Positions 16,602 to 25,901 of a stretch of 53,159 bases of DNA are shown here, piece after piece. Location of the stretch: contig JAIKXR010000032.1 of NCBI GenBank assembly GCA_024683975.1, positions 1 through 53,159 of the forward strand, read 5' to 3'. Under the pieces are notes generated by a model. The model was not told the DNA's origin. It saw only the letters and a list, made by a program, of their open reading frames with translations, and made no database searches. The translations under genes were made by a program, and so were the position numbers. The stretch comes from Paludibacteraceae bacterium. GTDB taxonomy: Bacteria; Bacteroidota; Bacteroidia; Bacteroidales; Paludibacteraceae. Each line of letters opens with the position of its first letter. The first letter of the stretch is position 1.

Positions 16602-19600
16602 CTACTGCTGAACGGCTCTTCCTGTCGCGTCGTAGCGTCGTCCGTTATGCTCGATGTAGAGAACGCCGTTGCGGAGGAGCTTGCGGGGGGCGGGGGAGTG
16701 GACGTCCGTCTCGTCAAGGGCGGTGGACTCCTTCTTCTCATACTGCGCCACCACAGTCATATCGGCGGTGATGTGGGTCAGCGGCTTGCTCCAGCCGGTG
16801 AAGGTGTAGCCGTCGCGTGCCGGGTCGGCAGCCGGGCCTTTCGCGTCCTCGCCTTCGATGACATCCTCCTTGTAGAGTTCGTCGCCGTTCCAGTCGAGGT
16901 AAGTCACCGTGTGCAGGACGACAATCTTTGTGAAGGCGGCGGTGACCGTCGTGTCGCTTGTCACCACGAGTCCTGTTTCGGGGTTGTAATTCGTCCAGCC
17001 GGCAAACTCATATCCCTCGTCGGGCGTGGCGGTAAGGTGAAGCACCGTGCCTTCCTCCACCTTGTCAAGGTCAACGTCTTCCGCGACCGTAATCGTCCCG
17101 TTTTCGGCAACGAGTGTGACGGCAAACAGTTCCGGCGGCAGCAGGGTGAAATAGCCCTCGTTCCCTTCGCCTCCGTCCGGACGAGCAATGTAGGCTTTTT
17201 TTACCTTCCATTCCGCATACGCCGTGCCGTTGCCGCCTACCAGACTATTGCAGTCGATAAACATATATTTCGTATCCTCGTCAATGTCATCATACAGGGC
17301 AGTGCTCCAGTCGTAGTTGCAGTAGATGGTCTTCAGTTTCCGGCAACCGGCAAACATCTCTTCCAATTTGGCGCCGTCCCTGATCTGGAAATTGGCGAGG
17401 TTCAGTTCTTCCAATTTGCTCCCTTCGATTTCCATCAAAAACATTGCGCTCATGTCTTTCACTTTACCGGTGTTGAATCGATGCAGGTCTAACTGTTTCA
17501 GCGATACACAGTTATAGAACATACTGCTCATATTCTCCACATTCTCCGTGTTGAAACTGCCGAGGTTCAGTTCTTTCAGAGCCACACACCCCGCAAACAT
17601 CTGGCTCATATCCGTCACGTTGGCGGTGTTGAAAGTGCTGAGGTCCAGTTTCTCCAGACCGGGGAGGTAGAAAGCGTAATGCATGTCCGTCACTTCGTCC
17701 GTATGGAGGTTCTCTATGCCCTCTATCGATTCTGCGTAGGGCATGTAGATACCATGCTTCTCATCCTCTAAATAGAACAGTCCGGAGAGGGAGGTAAGGT
17801 GTGCATTCGCCATCGAGGGGTCAAGCACGATTTCCTCTACCTTATCCATATACTCGAATTGTCGTGTGCGCTTGTCAACGAAGTCCACAATCCCTTCCTC
17901 CGCACGGGTGGAACGCAGGCGGTCGCAATAATAGGTGAGGACATGTTTGGAATAGACGGTATAAATAGTGCCTTCCCTGTCGCTGAAATATCCCGGTTTT
18001 CCGGATTCGGGTCCTTCGTCTGGCCGCGCACGGGAAATATCCGTATAGTTGCTGTCATAGACTGTCTGCGCCATACCCGCCAGATTGGTACATTCGGTGA
18101 ACATACCGTCTGATACACATCCCTCCGGGACAATGGCTGTCCAGTCGTCGTAGCAATAGACGGCGGTCAGAGCGGTACATCCGGCGAAGAGTTGCGACAG
18201 GTCGTACACCTGCGACACATCGAACGAATTGAGGTCAATGGTCTTGAGCGAGGCGCAGCCGCGGAACATGCCGTTCATCGTTGTCACGGCGGATGTGTTA
18301 AGATACTCCATGCCGGTGATGGTCTCCACATTGCCGAAGCCGCTGAACCATCCTGCCGTGCCGGTAGGGAAGGCGTCCGCAAAGGACTCGTCAAACACGA
18401 CGGTGGTCACGGAGGATCTGTTCGCTTCCGTACCCCAGTCGCTCACACCGCCTTTCTCTTCGCGGTGGGTATCATAATAAAGGGTGAGCGTCTTGCCCTC
18501 ATCGCTGACAATGGCATATATCTCGTGCGGGGTGCTCCAGAAATAGCCCTCGTTCCCTTCGCCTCCGTCCGGGCGCGCCCACGAGGCATCCGCTATATAA
18601 GCATTGTAACTTGTGCCGTTCTGACCAACCAGAAGAAAGCAATGCGAGAACATGTATTGACTGCTGGCAGAAGTGCCGCTCCAGTTCTTGTCGCAGGTGA
18701 TGTATTTAAGAGACCCACAGGAATTGAACATATCTCTCATGCTGGTAACTTTCGAGATGTCGAAACTGCGCAAATCCAATTCCGTCAAAGAGGAACAGTA
18801 TGCGAACATAGAATTCATATTCTCCACTTTATCCGTGTTGAACCGGCTCAAATCCAATGCCTTCAGCCGGTTGCAGCCAGAAAACATGGAAGCCATAGTT
18901 GTCACCTTTCCCGTATTGAAATGGCTGAGATCCAATGATTTCAGGGATTGAAGGCCGTCAAACATATATGCCATGTCTGTCACGTTGTCTGTATTGAGGT
19001 TCTCCATGCCCTCAATGCTTGTCGCGTTCACAAAACAATGCTTGTCGTCTAATCCGAACAGTTGGTAGGCGCTGGTCAGATTGGCGTTCGCGAACGAGGG
19101 GTCTATCACGATCCGGACAACTTGCTCCATATATTGACTGTATTGCGTGCGGTTGGCAATCGGATCGGCAATCCCTCCGCGGGACTCTATGAGGTCGTCG
19201 TAATAATAAGTGAGGGTGTTGTCTTCTATCGTGAAGACGGTGTATGCCGTATTCACTTTCGGGATGGAGAAATATCCCGGGGTCTCCGACTCGGGACCGC
19301 CGTCCGGGCGCGCGTAGGTGGCATCTATGTGATCCGCGTCATACACAGTGCCTTTTCCGCCTGCCAGTTTCGGGCTGCTATAGAACATATTGGAGGAATA
19401 CTCGAATGTGTGCTTGCTCCAGTCCTCCGCGCATACGATGGTGGTCAGTTCGTTGCAGAAAGCGAACATGAGCATGATGTTGGTCACATGGCTGATGTCA
19501 AAACTGCTCACGTCAATGGTCTTCAGCGCCTTGCAGTTCATAAACATGGACTGCATCCTCGTTACGTTTTTCGTGTCAAAATGACTGAGGTCAAGTTCCT

Positions 19601-19955
19601 TGAGCGCATAGCAATCGGCGAACATCTCCATCATGTCCGTACACTTGTCCGTGCGGAGGTATTCGATATTGACAAACTCCTCCAGCACCTGAAAACTGCA
19701 GAACCACGCCCGGGTGGAAGTCGGGAACGCCAAGTTCATGGATTTGTCGAAAACCACCTTTTTGGTCTCTGTCACGTATTTGCCTTTCCCCTCCAGCCAG
19801 CTCAGTTCCCAGTAGCGTTCGCCGCCCCGTTCGGCTTTCTTGTCATCATAGTAGAACGTGACGGTCGTGCCGTCCGCTACGGCGTAGATTTCCGCGGCAC
19901 GCATTCCGCCTGCAAACAGCAGAATCAGGGTCAATAAAGAAAACAGTTTTTTCAT
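16602..19955 (-). CDS. BspA-family leucine-rich-repeat surface protein (paralogue 1)
   Basis: A 1117-residue exported protein. After a signal peptide (residues 1-20) come four tandem modules at about 22-233, 234-476, 477-659 and 660-940. Each begins with a Y-A/T-V ... YYYD-like strand and has DUF285-type repeats (DMSQMFAGC, LDLSHFNT, NVTDM). Each ends with ARPDGGxxxxxGYF or a close variant. Two InlB-B-like repeats follow (DEGYEFAGW and ARDGYTFTGW, about 941-1080). A C-terminal tail has RKLLRNGVLYIEHNGR. DUF285 proteins of Bacteroidales are surface adhesins or host-interaction proteins. The tail is shared with the second BspA protein and may be a sorting or anchoring signal. Confidence 0.9.
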   Translation of the reverse strand: MKKLFSLLTLILLFAGGMRAAEIYAVADGTTVTFYYDDKKAERGGERYWELSWLEGKGKYVTETKKVVFDKSMNLAFPTSTRAWFCSFQVLEEFVNIEYLRTDKCTDMMEMFADCYALKELDLSHFDTKNVTRMQSMFMNCKALKTIDVSSFDISHVTNIMLMFAFCNELTTIVCAEDWSKHTFEYSSNMFYSSPKLAGGKGTVYDADHIDATYARPDGGPESETPGYFSIPKVNTAYTVFTIEDNTLTYYYDDLIESRGGIADPIANRTQYSQYMEQVVRIVIDPSFANANLTSAYQLFGLDDKHCFVNATSIEGMENLNTDNVTDMAYMFDGLQSLKSLDLSHFNTGKVTTMASMFSGCNRLKALDLSRFNTDKVENMNSMFAYCSSLTELDLRSFDISKVTSMRDMFNSCGSLKYITCDKNWSGTSASSQYMFSHCFLLVGQNGTSYNAYIADASWARPDGGEGNEGYFWSTPHEIYAIVSDEGKTLTLYYDTHREEKGGVSDWGTEANRSSVTTVVFDESFADAFPTGTAGWFSGFGNVETITGMEYLNTSAVTTMNGMFRGCASLKTIDLNSFDVSQVYDLSQLFAGCTALTAVYCYDDWTAIVPEGCVSDGMFTECTNLAGMAQTVYDSNYTDISRARPDEGPESGKPGYFSDREGTIYTVYSKHVLTYYCDRLRSTRAEEGIVDFVDKRTRQFEYMDKVEEIVLDPSMANAHLTSLSGLFYLEDEKHGIYMPYAESIEGIENLHTDEVTDMHYAFYLPGLEKLDLSTFNTANVTDMSQMFAGCVALKELNLGSFNTENVENMSSMFYNCVSLKQLDLHRFNTGKVKDMSAMFLMEIEGSKLEELNLANFQIRDGAKLEEMFAGCRKLKTIYCNYDWSTALYDDIDEDTKYMFIDCNSLVGGNGTAYAEWKVKKAYIARPDGGEGNEGYFTLLPPELFAVTLVAENGTITVAEDVDLDKVEEGTVLHLTATPDEGYEFAGWTNYNPETGLVVTSDTTVTAAFTKIVVLHTVTYLDWNGDELYKEDVIEGEDAKGPAADPARDGYTFTGWSKPLTHITADMTVVAQYEKKESTALDETDVHSPAPRKLLRNGVLYIEHNGRRYDATGRAVQQ

Positions 19956-19958
19956 ACG

Positions 19959-19988
19959 TATTATTGTTTGTTGTATTATTGTTTGTTG
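19959..19988 (-). repeat. 15-bp tandem duplication in the bspA-1 leader
   Basis: TATTATTGTTTGTTG occurs twice head to tail, at 19959-19973 and 19974-19988, directly before the start codon of the minus-strand BspA gene. The leader is A/C-rich on the coding strand, with no Shine-Dalgarno sequence. Confidence 0.7.
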
Positions 19989-20074
19989 CTTTTTGGTGTT
20001 CCGTTGCCGCCGCGCTGTTCCGAAGTGGTTGTACTCCTTGCGTTGCGGGGCAACGTTTAGAGTTATTTGTCGTT

Positions 20075-20335
20075 TTAATGACCGTAAGCGGCAATCACAA
20101 GCACAACAACTTCCGTTTCGTAAATACGATAAACCAGCCGGTGCTTTTTGCTAATCTGCCGTGACCATCTTCCTTCCGGTTTGCCTTTCAACGGTTCAGG
20201 GTGTCCGGTGCCTGTCTTGGGATGCTCTTTCAACTCCTGTATAAAAGACACGACCTTCTTATAGGAAGAAGGTTCGTCTTTTTTGAGTTTGGCGATGTCT
20301 AACAACGCCTGCTCCCTATATTCAATCTCATACAT
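20075..20335 (-). CDS. YoeB/RelE-family toxin
   Basis: An 86-residue mRNA interferase-like protein. The segment HPEPLKGKPEGRWSRQISKK followed by HRLVYRI is diagnostic for the YoeB group, with the Glu and Arg of the active site in PEPL and WSRQ. The protein ends ...AAYGH, keeping the catalytic His but lacking the final Tyr of E. coli YoeB. It overlaps the antitoxin gene upstream by 8 bases, as is usual for these modules. Toxins of this group cleave mRNA at the ribosome when free of antitoxin. Confidence 0.85.
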   Translation of the reverse strand: MYEIEYREQALLDIAKLKKDEPSSYKKVVSFIQELKEHPKTGTGHPEPLKGKPEGRWSRQISKKHRLVYRIYETEVVVLVIAAYGH

Positions 20336-20573
20336 ACCCCAGCCGCGTCAGCATGTCGTCTAATGATTCATCAGGCAACATTTTGTATTTAGGTCCTTTT
20401 TCCGCCTCGTCAAGCCGACGGAAATACTCTTCTTCAGTCATCAACGCCGGGTCGTGCTTGAGTTGCGCCGCCAGACGCTTGAGATATTTGGCAGCACGTC
20501 TGAGCATGTTTTCGTCCTCTGAAAGAACACCCAAACTACGATAGATTTCCGCATTCAGTTGCAAAGCATTCAT
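20328..20573 (-). CDS. antitoxin of the YoeB-like module
   Basis: An 81-residue protein in the antitoxin position, upstream of and overlapping the toxin. It does not look like YefM/Phd. It begins MNALQLNAEIYRSLG, is acidic and helical, and ends MLPDESLDDMLTRLGYV. Short proteins of this form precede RelE/YoeB toxins in many Bacteroidota. The C-terminal acidic part probably wraps the toxin. Regulation by its own promoter is likely. Confidence 0.75.
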   Translation of the reverse strand: MNALQLNAEIYRSLGVLSEDENMLRRAAKYLKRLAAQLKHDPALMTEEEYFRRLDEAEKGPKYKMLPDESLDDMLTRLGYV

Positions 20574-20616
20574 AAAGTCGAAATAATTCCCATTAGGGTT
20601 TATAATAACAAGCGCG

Positions 20617-20648
20617 CAAAATTACCGCACTTTTTTGGGATATGCAAA
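20617..20648 (-). promoter_or_regulatory. promoter of the toxin-antitoxin module
   Basis: On the minus strand TTTG (20648-20645), 20 bases, TAATTTTG (20624-20617). This is an exact consensus match about 45 bases before the antitoxin start. Confidence 0.75.
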
Positions 20649-20736
20649 ATTATTTTATATTCAGCGCGGTTTCGGACTGAAACGGCACGGAAAACGGCTT
20701 CATTCATGTAGAAGCAATCGGCGAAGATACGGTTAA

Positions 20737-20813
20737 GGTATGGTGAGGGTATTGTGAATGTATTGTAATCACATACGAATAACATACGAATCACCTAAGA
20801 ATAGCATAAGACA
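20737..20813. repeat. degenerate 11-bp-period array (about 7 units)
   Basis: Units of 11 bases can be phased from 20737: GGTATGGTGAG, GGTATTGTGAA, TGTATTGTAAT, CACATACGAAT, AACATACGAAT, CACCTAAGAAT, AGCATAAGACA. AT at positions 4-5 and GAAT at the end recur. It lies in the 450-base gene-free stretch 20574-21026, which otherwise holds only a promoter, a terminator and a 26-bp repeat. Confidence 0.6.
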
Positions 20814-20898
20814 GACAGCGTACAGGTAGCAGAAATTATGCGTAAAGAACCGAGATACAGACGTGCAGGTGGCGGGAGGTAATGAACCGGATACAGCA

Positions 20899-20930
20899 AA
20901 AAAGAACCGCCCCGAAGAGCGGTTCTTTTT
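20899..20930. terminator. intrinsic terminator of bspA-2
   Basis: Perfect 12-bp arms (20899-20910 and 20919-20930; AAAAAGAACCGC and GCGGTTCTTTTT) with an 8-base loop lie about 100 bases downstream of the minus-strand BspA gene. Confidence 0.9.
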
Positions 20931-20960
20931 GACAGGCTTACACAGCCTATATGAGACAGA

Positions 20961-21012
20961 CTTTGTGAGAGCCTTTATGCGGCAGATTTTGTGACAGCCT
21001 TTATGTCGCGGT
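20961..21012. repeat. 26-bp tandem repeat downstream of bspA-2
   Basis: Two 26-bp units (20961-20986 and 20987-21012) match at 20 of 26 positions, sharing TTTGTGA and AGCCTTTATG. A more diverged third unit may precede them (20937-20960). They lie between the BspA stop codon and its terminator. Confidence 0.6.
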
Positions 21013-21026
21013 ATGCGCCTGTGGTT

Positions 21027-24000
21027 TTATCTCACTCTTGCGCCTTGAGCGTTATAGACTGCGCCGTGGTGAAGGATGTACATCTGTCCACGGATGAGGA
21101 CTTTGCGCGGGCGGTCGGAGCCGTCTGCGGTCTCGTCCATGCCAGTGGGAGTCTCCTTCTCCCGTATGGCTGCAAGGTCGGCTTCCGCCTGCAGGTAGAT
21201 CTCCACACAAGCAGTGTATATGGCGGAGAGGTTCTCCGAGAAGGACTTGCTGTCATCCCATTGGATGGCATCAACAGCGTCTTTGGCGTTGCTCACGACA
21301 AGCAGACATTCCTCGGTGTCGTTATCCTGCAGAAGCTCGTCCAAAGCGGTTTTGTACTCATCCAGAATGTCTTTCAGAGCCGTCTCCTTCGCCGCTTTCT
21401 CCAATTCCGCATACTGTTTTTCCGCCTCAGTGAGCGTCTCATAGTTGGTAACGAGCGCCTTGTCCTCGTCGCTGAGCGCGTCGTATGCCTCCCGTGCTAA
21501 ACGGATATTGACGCCGCAAGCGGGGGTGTAGGTCACTTCGCCGATGGCATCGATAAGATGAATGACGGCATATACCGCCGCATTGAGTGTGCGGAAATCA
21601 CCCTCGTCCGTATAGATAAGTTTCTCTTCCGCGTTGTGTGTCTGCATACGGAAATAGTACTTGGTGTCGGCATTCAAGCCCGTGATGGTGTATTGGAAAT
21701 GTTCTTCCTGTTCCTCCTTCGTGGCGCGGCGCGGAGTTCCAGACGCCGGTATGTAGTCTATGATATCGCCGTTCTGGTCGAAGATATACATGCCTGTCTC
21801 TTCCGTATAAGATTCATCCGCATAGAGGGTGAGAGTATAAACGTATGCGCCAGGGACTTTATACCAGCGGATTGTTGCGGCTGTTACCTCTATCTTGAAC
21901 TCTGGAACATCCGGCTCTTTGTCGTCTCCTATGAAGATGGCACGAAGATAGGTATCCTCTGTCAGTTTCAGGTTGTAATGAGTTTCCTCGCTGCCGTCGT
22001 TCCATTTGACGAACTTGTATCCGGTTTTAGGCACGGCTATTGCTGTCATCTCCGTGTTGATAGGGTAGGCGGATTCGGTCTGCGGCGTGCTGACATAGCC
22101 CCATGCGTCGTTGTTGCTTGCCACCTGCCATAGGAATTTCTTATGGTCGAACACAGCACCGTAGGTCTCATCCTTGCTGGGACGCTCCATCAGACGCGGG
22201 TTGTCGGTATTGCCGTCGCTCCAGCGGACAAATTCATAGCCTTCATCGGGTATGGCGGTCATGTACGGATAGCACGAACTGACAGGAACCTCAATGCTGC
22301 CGTGTTCGGACGGTGCGGCGGTTATTGTGAAGTAAGAGAACTCCTCGTTCTTGAGCAAGTCGGCGTACTGGAGCCAGAACTTCTCATAGTTAGCCAATGC
22401 ATTGCAGGGTACATAGATGGCCTGCAGTTTCTTGCAGTTCTTAAAAGCGTCCCTACCGAGCACGGGAGCGTCTTCACCGTTTTCATAGACTGCTAACAAC
22501 TCTCCGTCGTTCAGGAAAGCGTTTGTCCCGATAGTAAGGACACCGGTGCCTAACTCTATCCATTTCATATTGCGGCAATCATCAAACGCATAATTGCCTA
22601 TTGTGGTCACCCCGTCAGGGATATACACATCCTCTAACGCACAACCGGCAAAGGCGTTCTCGCCGATGGTGGTGAGAGATGACGGCAGTTCCATCTCCTC
22701 CAGTTTGGTGCACTTGGCGAAGGCATAAGGCTTGATTTCTTTCACACCCTCGGGAAGAGTCAATCCTGTCAGGCTCTGGCAGCCGTAAAACGCCTGACGA
22801 CCGATGGCACTGACGGCAAAGGATTTACTTGACCCGTTGAGTTGCACCTCTACGGCTTCCGGAACATCAACGGTAGTTATCTTTGAATTGACAGGACCTG
22901 CTACCTCTGCTGTATTATTCCACAGGCATAGGTCATAATAGTATTCGCCTGATTGCACATTATGCTGGATGCCCGAAAGGATATTGCTGAAGTATTTCCA
23001 GTCATTCGACCCTCTGTAAGCTTCAAGATTTTCTTCAAGAACATACACCGGTATCTGGTTGTCCACACCGTAGAATGTGGCTGCTTCGGTTGCAGGAGGT
23101 GTGGAGGCTTTGCTGACAATCCAGAGCAGGTGGGGAATCTGGTCGAAAGCAAAGTCACCTATCTCCTTGAGAGATTCGGGAAGAATCATACCTCTGAGGT
23201 CTGCACCGTTGAATACGTTATGCTCGATACGAGTTGTACCTTCAGGTACTTCGTACCACCCGCCGTAACGGCCTGTCGGATAGATAAGTAGTGTCTTCTT
23301 GTCTTTGGAGAATACGACACCACAAATATCACTATAGGTGCTGTTGTCGGCGGAGATATTGATGGTCATCAAAGCAGGGTTGCCTACAATGGCGTATTCC
23401 GCTATATCTGTGACGGTCGAAGGTATGGAAACGGAGAGTAGGTCGTTACAGCGTGCAAATGCGTATGTGCCGATGCTGCTTACTTCGTAGGTGGTTCCTT
23501 CGTAGGATATCTCTTCAGGCAGAATGATATTGCCTTTGTATTTGCCCTTCGGCAAAGCAACTACTTTGGCGGTATTGGCGGTGGAATTGAGCTCGTAGCA
23601 GATACCGTCTATCACGCATGCCGACGTGTGTATATCCGCGAATACGTTCCAGCCGTCAGCCTCTTTGTAAACAGACAGGCTCTCATTCGGTACATAGATG
23701 GAAATATCTGTAGGCACTCCTTCAAAAGCGTTTGTGCCTACTGCCTGCGGTTCAATGGAACTTACCGTCAGTGATGTGATTCCGTCGCAGTTGCGGAAAG
23801 CGTTGTCGCCGATGCGGGTTATAGGATAGTTCTTGCCGTACCACGTCACTTTATCAGGGATATAGAGATTCCCTTCGTACTTGCCTTCCGGCAGGGGCAG
23901 GACTTGTGCGGTGTTCGTCTTGTAGTCCAAAAGATAGCATACACCGTCAATGAGCGCGTTTTCGCTCAAGAGCGTGAAATACCCGGGACGATCCTTGCCT

Positions 24001-25727
24001 CCGTCCGGACGGGCGTAGGTCTTATCGGAAGGATTGGAGTTAATAAAACAAGTCCCTTTGTTGCCCTCAACAGCGAAACACCCGACGAACATCTCCAAAG
24101 ACCCTTTAAGCGTGGTGCTTTGCTGCCAGTCTTCAATGCAATATATAGTTTTCAGAGCGGTGCAGGAGGCAAACATATTCGTGGCATTTGTCAGTTGGCG
24201 AATATCGAATTGGCTCAAATCAAGCGACCGCAATGATACACAATGACTGAACATACCGTACATATTTGTTACGTTTGCAGTAGTAAAATCACCGCCAAAT
24301 TGAATGGTCTTAAGGGCGGAACAATCAGCAAACATATTTATCATTGTCGTTACGTTGGCAGTGTTCAGACCGCTGAGGTCCAACGAAACAAGGCTGCGGC
24401 AGCCCTTGAACATATAACTCATATCCGTAACGGCGGTTGTGTTGAGATTTTCTAATCCGGAAATGGAAGTAAGATTCTCCAGATAGCGGTATTCGTCCTT
24501 GCTCATCCCGTTTTCTTTTATGTTGGCTGTCGGACAAAACATCCTTCGCATAGAAGTGAGAGGAGCATCTTTCATAGAAGCATCAATGACAACTTTTTTG
24601 ACACGGGTGTGGCAGTCAATAATGCGGATGGAATAGTCGGTCTTGTACGCTTCCTTGATACCCGGACGTTCGATATCGTTGTATATCTCATCATCGTAGT
24701 AATAAGTCAGCGTGCCGGTATTCTCATTAAAAACAAGATAAACGAGTTTGCCTTCTTTTTTCCTTGAGAAATATCCGGGATTCTGGTCACCTCCGTCTGG
24801 TTGGGCGTACTGCTTGTCAGTGTAGTCCTTGTCGTATGTCGTACTGTTCGCTCCCTTTATAGAATAACATCCTTTGAACATACTCTTGCTGTTCTTCAGT
24901 GTCTCGCTTTGGCTCAAGTCCTCATTGCAATAAATGACGTTCAAGCCCGCATCGTAAAGGAACATACATTCCGTGTCTTCCAATTTGTCAAAACGGAACA
25001 TACTGATATCAAGAGATTTCAGACTCTCACAATAAGCAAACATGTATCTCATGTCCGTAACATTGACGGTATAGAAACTGCTTATGTCAAGCGAAACAAG
25101 GGACCTGCAATCAAAAAACATATCACTCATATCTGTAACATTGACGATATGGAAATCGCTTAGGTCAAGCGATGTAAGGGAATGGCAACCCGAAAACATC
25201 CTTCGCATGGTAGTTACATTGGTGGTATTGAAACTATTCAAATCAAGTGAAGCAAGTGATTCACATCCTTTGAACATACCGCACATACTCGTTACTTTGT
25301 TTGTCTCGAAATGACTCATATCAAGCGAAGTGAGCAACCGGCAGTCTTCAAACATATAGGACATGTCTGTCACATTGGCGGTGTTGAGATTCTCCAAGCC
25401 TTCGATGGACTTCAAAGCTGTCAAGCCCTTACCCTCATAGCCGATTGAGAACATACGCGCGGTAGAAGTGAGGTTGGCGTCTTGCATCGATGGGTCAATA
25501 ACCGCCTTCTTTATTTTTGTGTCGTATTCCATAAAATGCTGAAAAACATGCATCTCGTCGGGTTCATACAACTCTTTGATGCCGGGACGGGAGTCCATGA
25601 GGTCGTCATAGTAAAAGGTCACTGTGCCGGTGTTCTCATCGAACGCGGTATAAACCTTCTTTTCCGCTTTAGCCTGCAAGCCGGTCAGCATCAGCATTGC
25701 AGCAAGAACAAGTTTGATGTGTTTCAT
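21027..25727 (-). CDS. BspA-family leucine-rich-repeat surface protein (paralogue 2)
   Basis: A 1566-residue exported protein with a signal peptide ending near residue 21. Two DUF285 modules (about 22-325 and 326-595) end with YAQPDGG or YARPDGG and GYF, as in the other paralogue. A long LRR_5 (BspA-type) region follows to about 1180, with repeats such as IGDNAFRNC and IGENAFAGC. Then come two divergent InlB-like repeats (DEGYEFVRW, KTGYKFVKW), an Fn3-like domain and a helical segment (REAYDALSDEDKALVTNYE). The C-terminal tail is PRKVLIRGQMYILHHG. Such proteins bind host matrix or other bacteria in oral and gut species. It has its own strong promoter. Confidence 0.92.
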   Translation of the reverse strand: MKHIKLVLAAMLMLTGLQAKAEKKVYTAFDENTGTVTFYYDDLMDSRPGIKELYEPDEMHVFQHFMEYDTKIKKAVIDPSMQDANLTSTARMFSIGYEGKGLTALKSIEGLENLNTANVTDMSYMFEDCRLLTSLDMSHFETNKVTSMCGMFKGCESLASLDLNSFNTTNVTTMRRMFSGCHSLTSLDLSDFHIVNVTDMSDMFFDCRSLVSLDISSFYTVNVTDMRYMFAYCESLKSLDISMFRFDKLEDTECMFLYDAGLNVIYCNEDLSQSETLKNSKSMFKGCYSIKGANSTTYDKDYTDKQYAQPDGGDQNPGYFSRKKEGKLVYLVFNENTGTLTYYYDDEIYNDIERPGIKEAYKTDYSIRIIDCHTRVKKVVIDASMKDAPLTSMRRMFCPTANIKENGMSKDEYRYLENLTSISGLENLNTTAVTDMSYMFKGCRSLVSLDLSGLNTANVTTMINMFADCSALKTIQFGGDFTTANVTNMYGMFSHCVSLRSLDLSQFDIRQLTNATNMFASCTALKTIYCIEDWQQSTTLKGSLEMFVGCFAVEGNKGTCFINSNPSDKTYARPDGGKDRPGYFTLLSENALIDGVCYLLDYKTNTAQVLPLPEGKYEGNLYIPDKVTWYGKNYPITRIGDNAFRNCDGITSLTVSSIEPQAVGTNAFEGVPTDISIYVPNESLSVYKEADGWNVFADIHTSACVIDGICYELNSTANTAKVVALPKGKYKGNIILPEEISYEGTTYEVSSIGTYAFARCNDLLSVSIPSTVTDIAEYAIVGNPALMTINISADNSTYSDICGVVFSKDKKTLLIYPTGRYGGWYEVPEGTTRIEHNVFNGADLRGMILPESLKEIGDFAFDQIPHLLWIVSKASTPPATEAATFYGVDNQIPVYVLEENLEAYRGSNDWKYFSNILSGIQHNVQSGEYYYDLCLWNNTAEVAGPVNSKITTVDVPEAVEVQLNGSSKSFAVSAIGRQAFYGCQSLTGLTLPEGVKEIKPYAFAKCTKLEEMELPSSLTTIGENAFAGCALEDVYIPDGVTTIGNYAFDDCRNMKWIELGTGVLTIGTNAFLNDGELLAVYENGEDAPVLGRDAFKNCKKLQAIYVPCNALANYEKFWLQYADLLKNEEFSYFTITAAPSEHGSIEVPVSSCYPYMTAIPDEGYEFVRWSDGNTDNPRLMERPSKDETYGAVFDHKKFLWQVASNNDAWGYVSTPQTESAYPINTEMTAIAVPKTGYKFVKWNDGSEETHYNLKLTEDTYLRAIFIGDDKEPDVPEFKIEVTAATIRWYKVPGAYVYTLTLYADESYTEETGMYIFDQNGDIIDYIPASGTPRRATKEEQEEHFQYTITGLNADTKYYFRMQTHNAEEKLIYTDEGDFRTLNAAVYAVIHLIDAIGEVTYTPACGVNIRLAREAYDALSDEDKALVTNYETLTEAEKQYAELEKAAKETALKDILDEYKTALDELLQDNDTEECLLVVSNAKDAVDAIQWDDSKSFSENLSAIYTACVEIYLQAEADLAAIREKETPTGMDETADGSDRPRKVLIRGQMYILHHGAVYNAQGARVR

Positions 25728-25782
25728 ACGAAAACAGATTTATTGGTTAATGTCATATTTATCTTGCGAATCAAATGCGCCG

Positions 25783-25814
25783 CAAAAGTAGAGATTTTTT
25801 CAAGTTACGACAAA
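25783..25814 (-). promoter_or_regulatory. promoter of bspA-2
   Basis: On the minus strand TTTG (25814-25811), 20 bases, TACTTTTG (25790-25783). This is an exact match, about 55 bases before the start codon. It diverges from the secG promoter. Confidence 0.85.
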
Positions 25815-25869
25815 TAAGGAAGTGAATAGGGAAGGAACAGGACAATAAATAATGAAAAAAATCAAAAAA

Positions 25870-25901
25870 TTTGTAAGTTTAATGAAAGTGTGGTACTTTT
25901 G
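25870..25901 (+). promoter_or_regulatory. promoter of secG
   Basis: TTTG at 25870-25873, 20 bases, TACTTTTG at 25894-25901. This is an exact consensus match, with a leader of about 120 bases. Confidence 0.85.

Noticed and set aside
16092..18938. Long plus-strand open frames (466 and 248 codons) across the 15363 lipoprotein and bspA-1
   Set aside because: They are antisense shadows of repeat-rich genes whose minus-strand products have signal peptides and family motifs.
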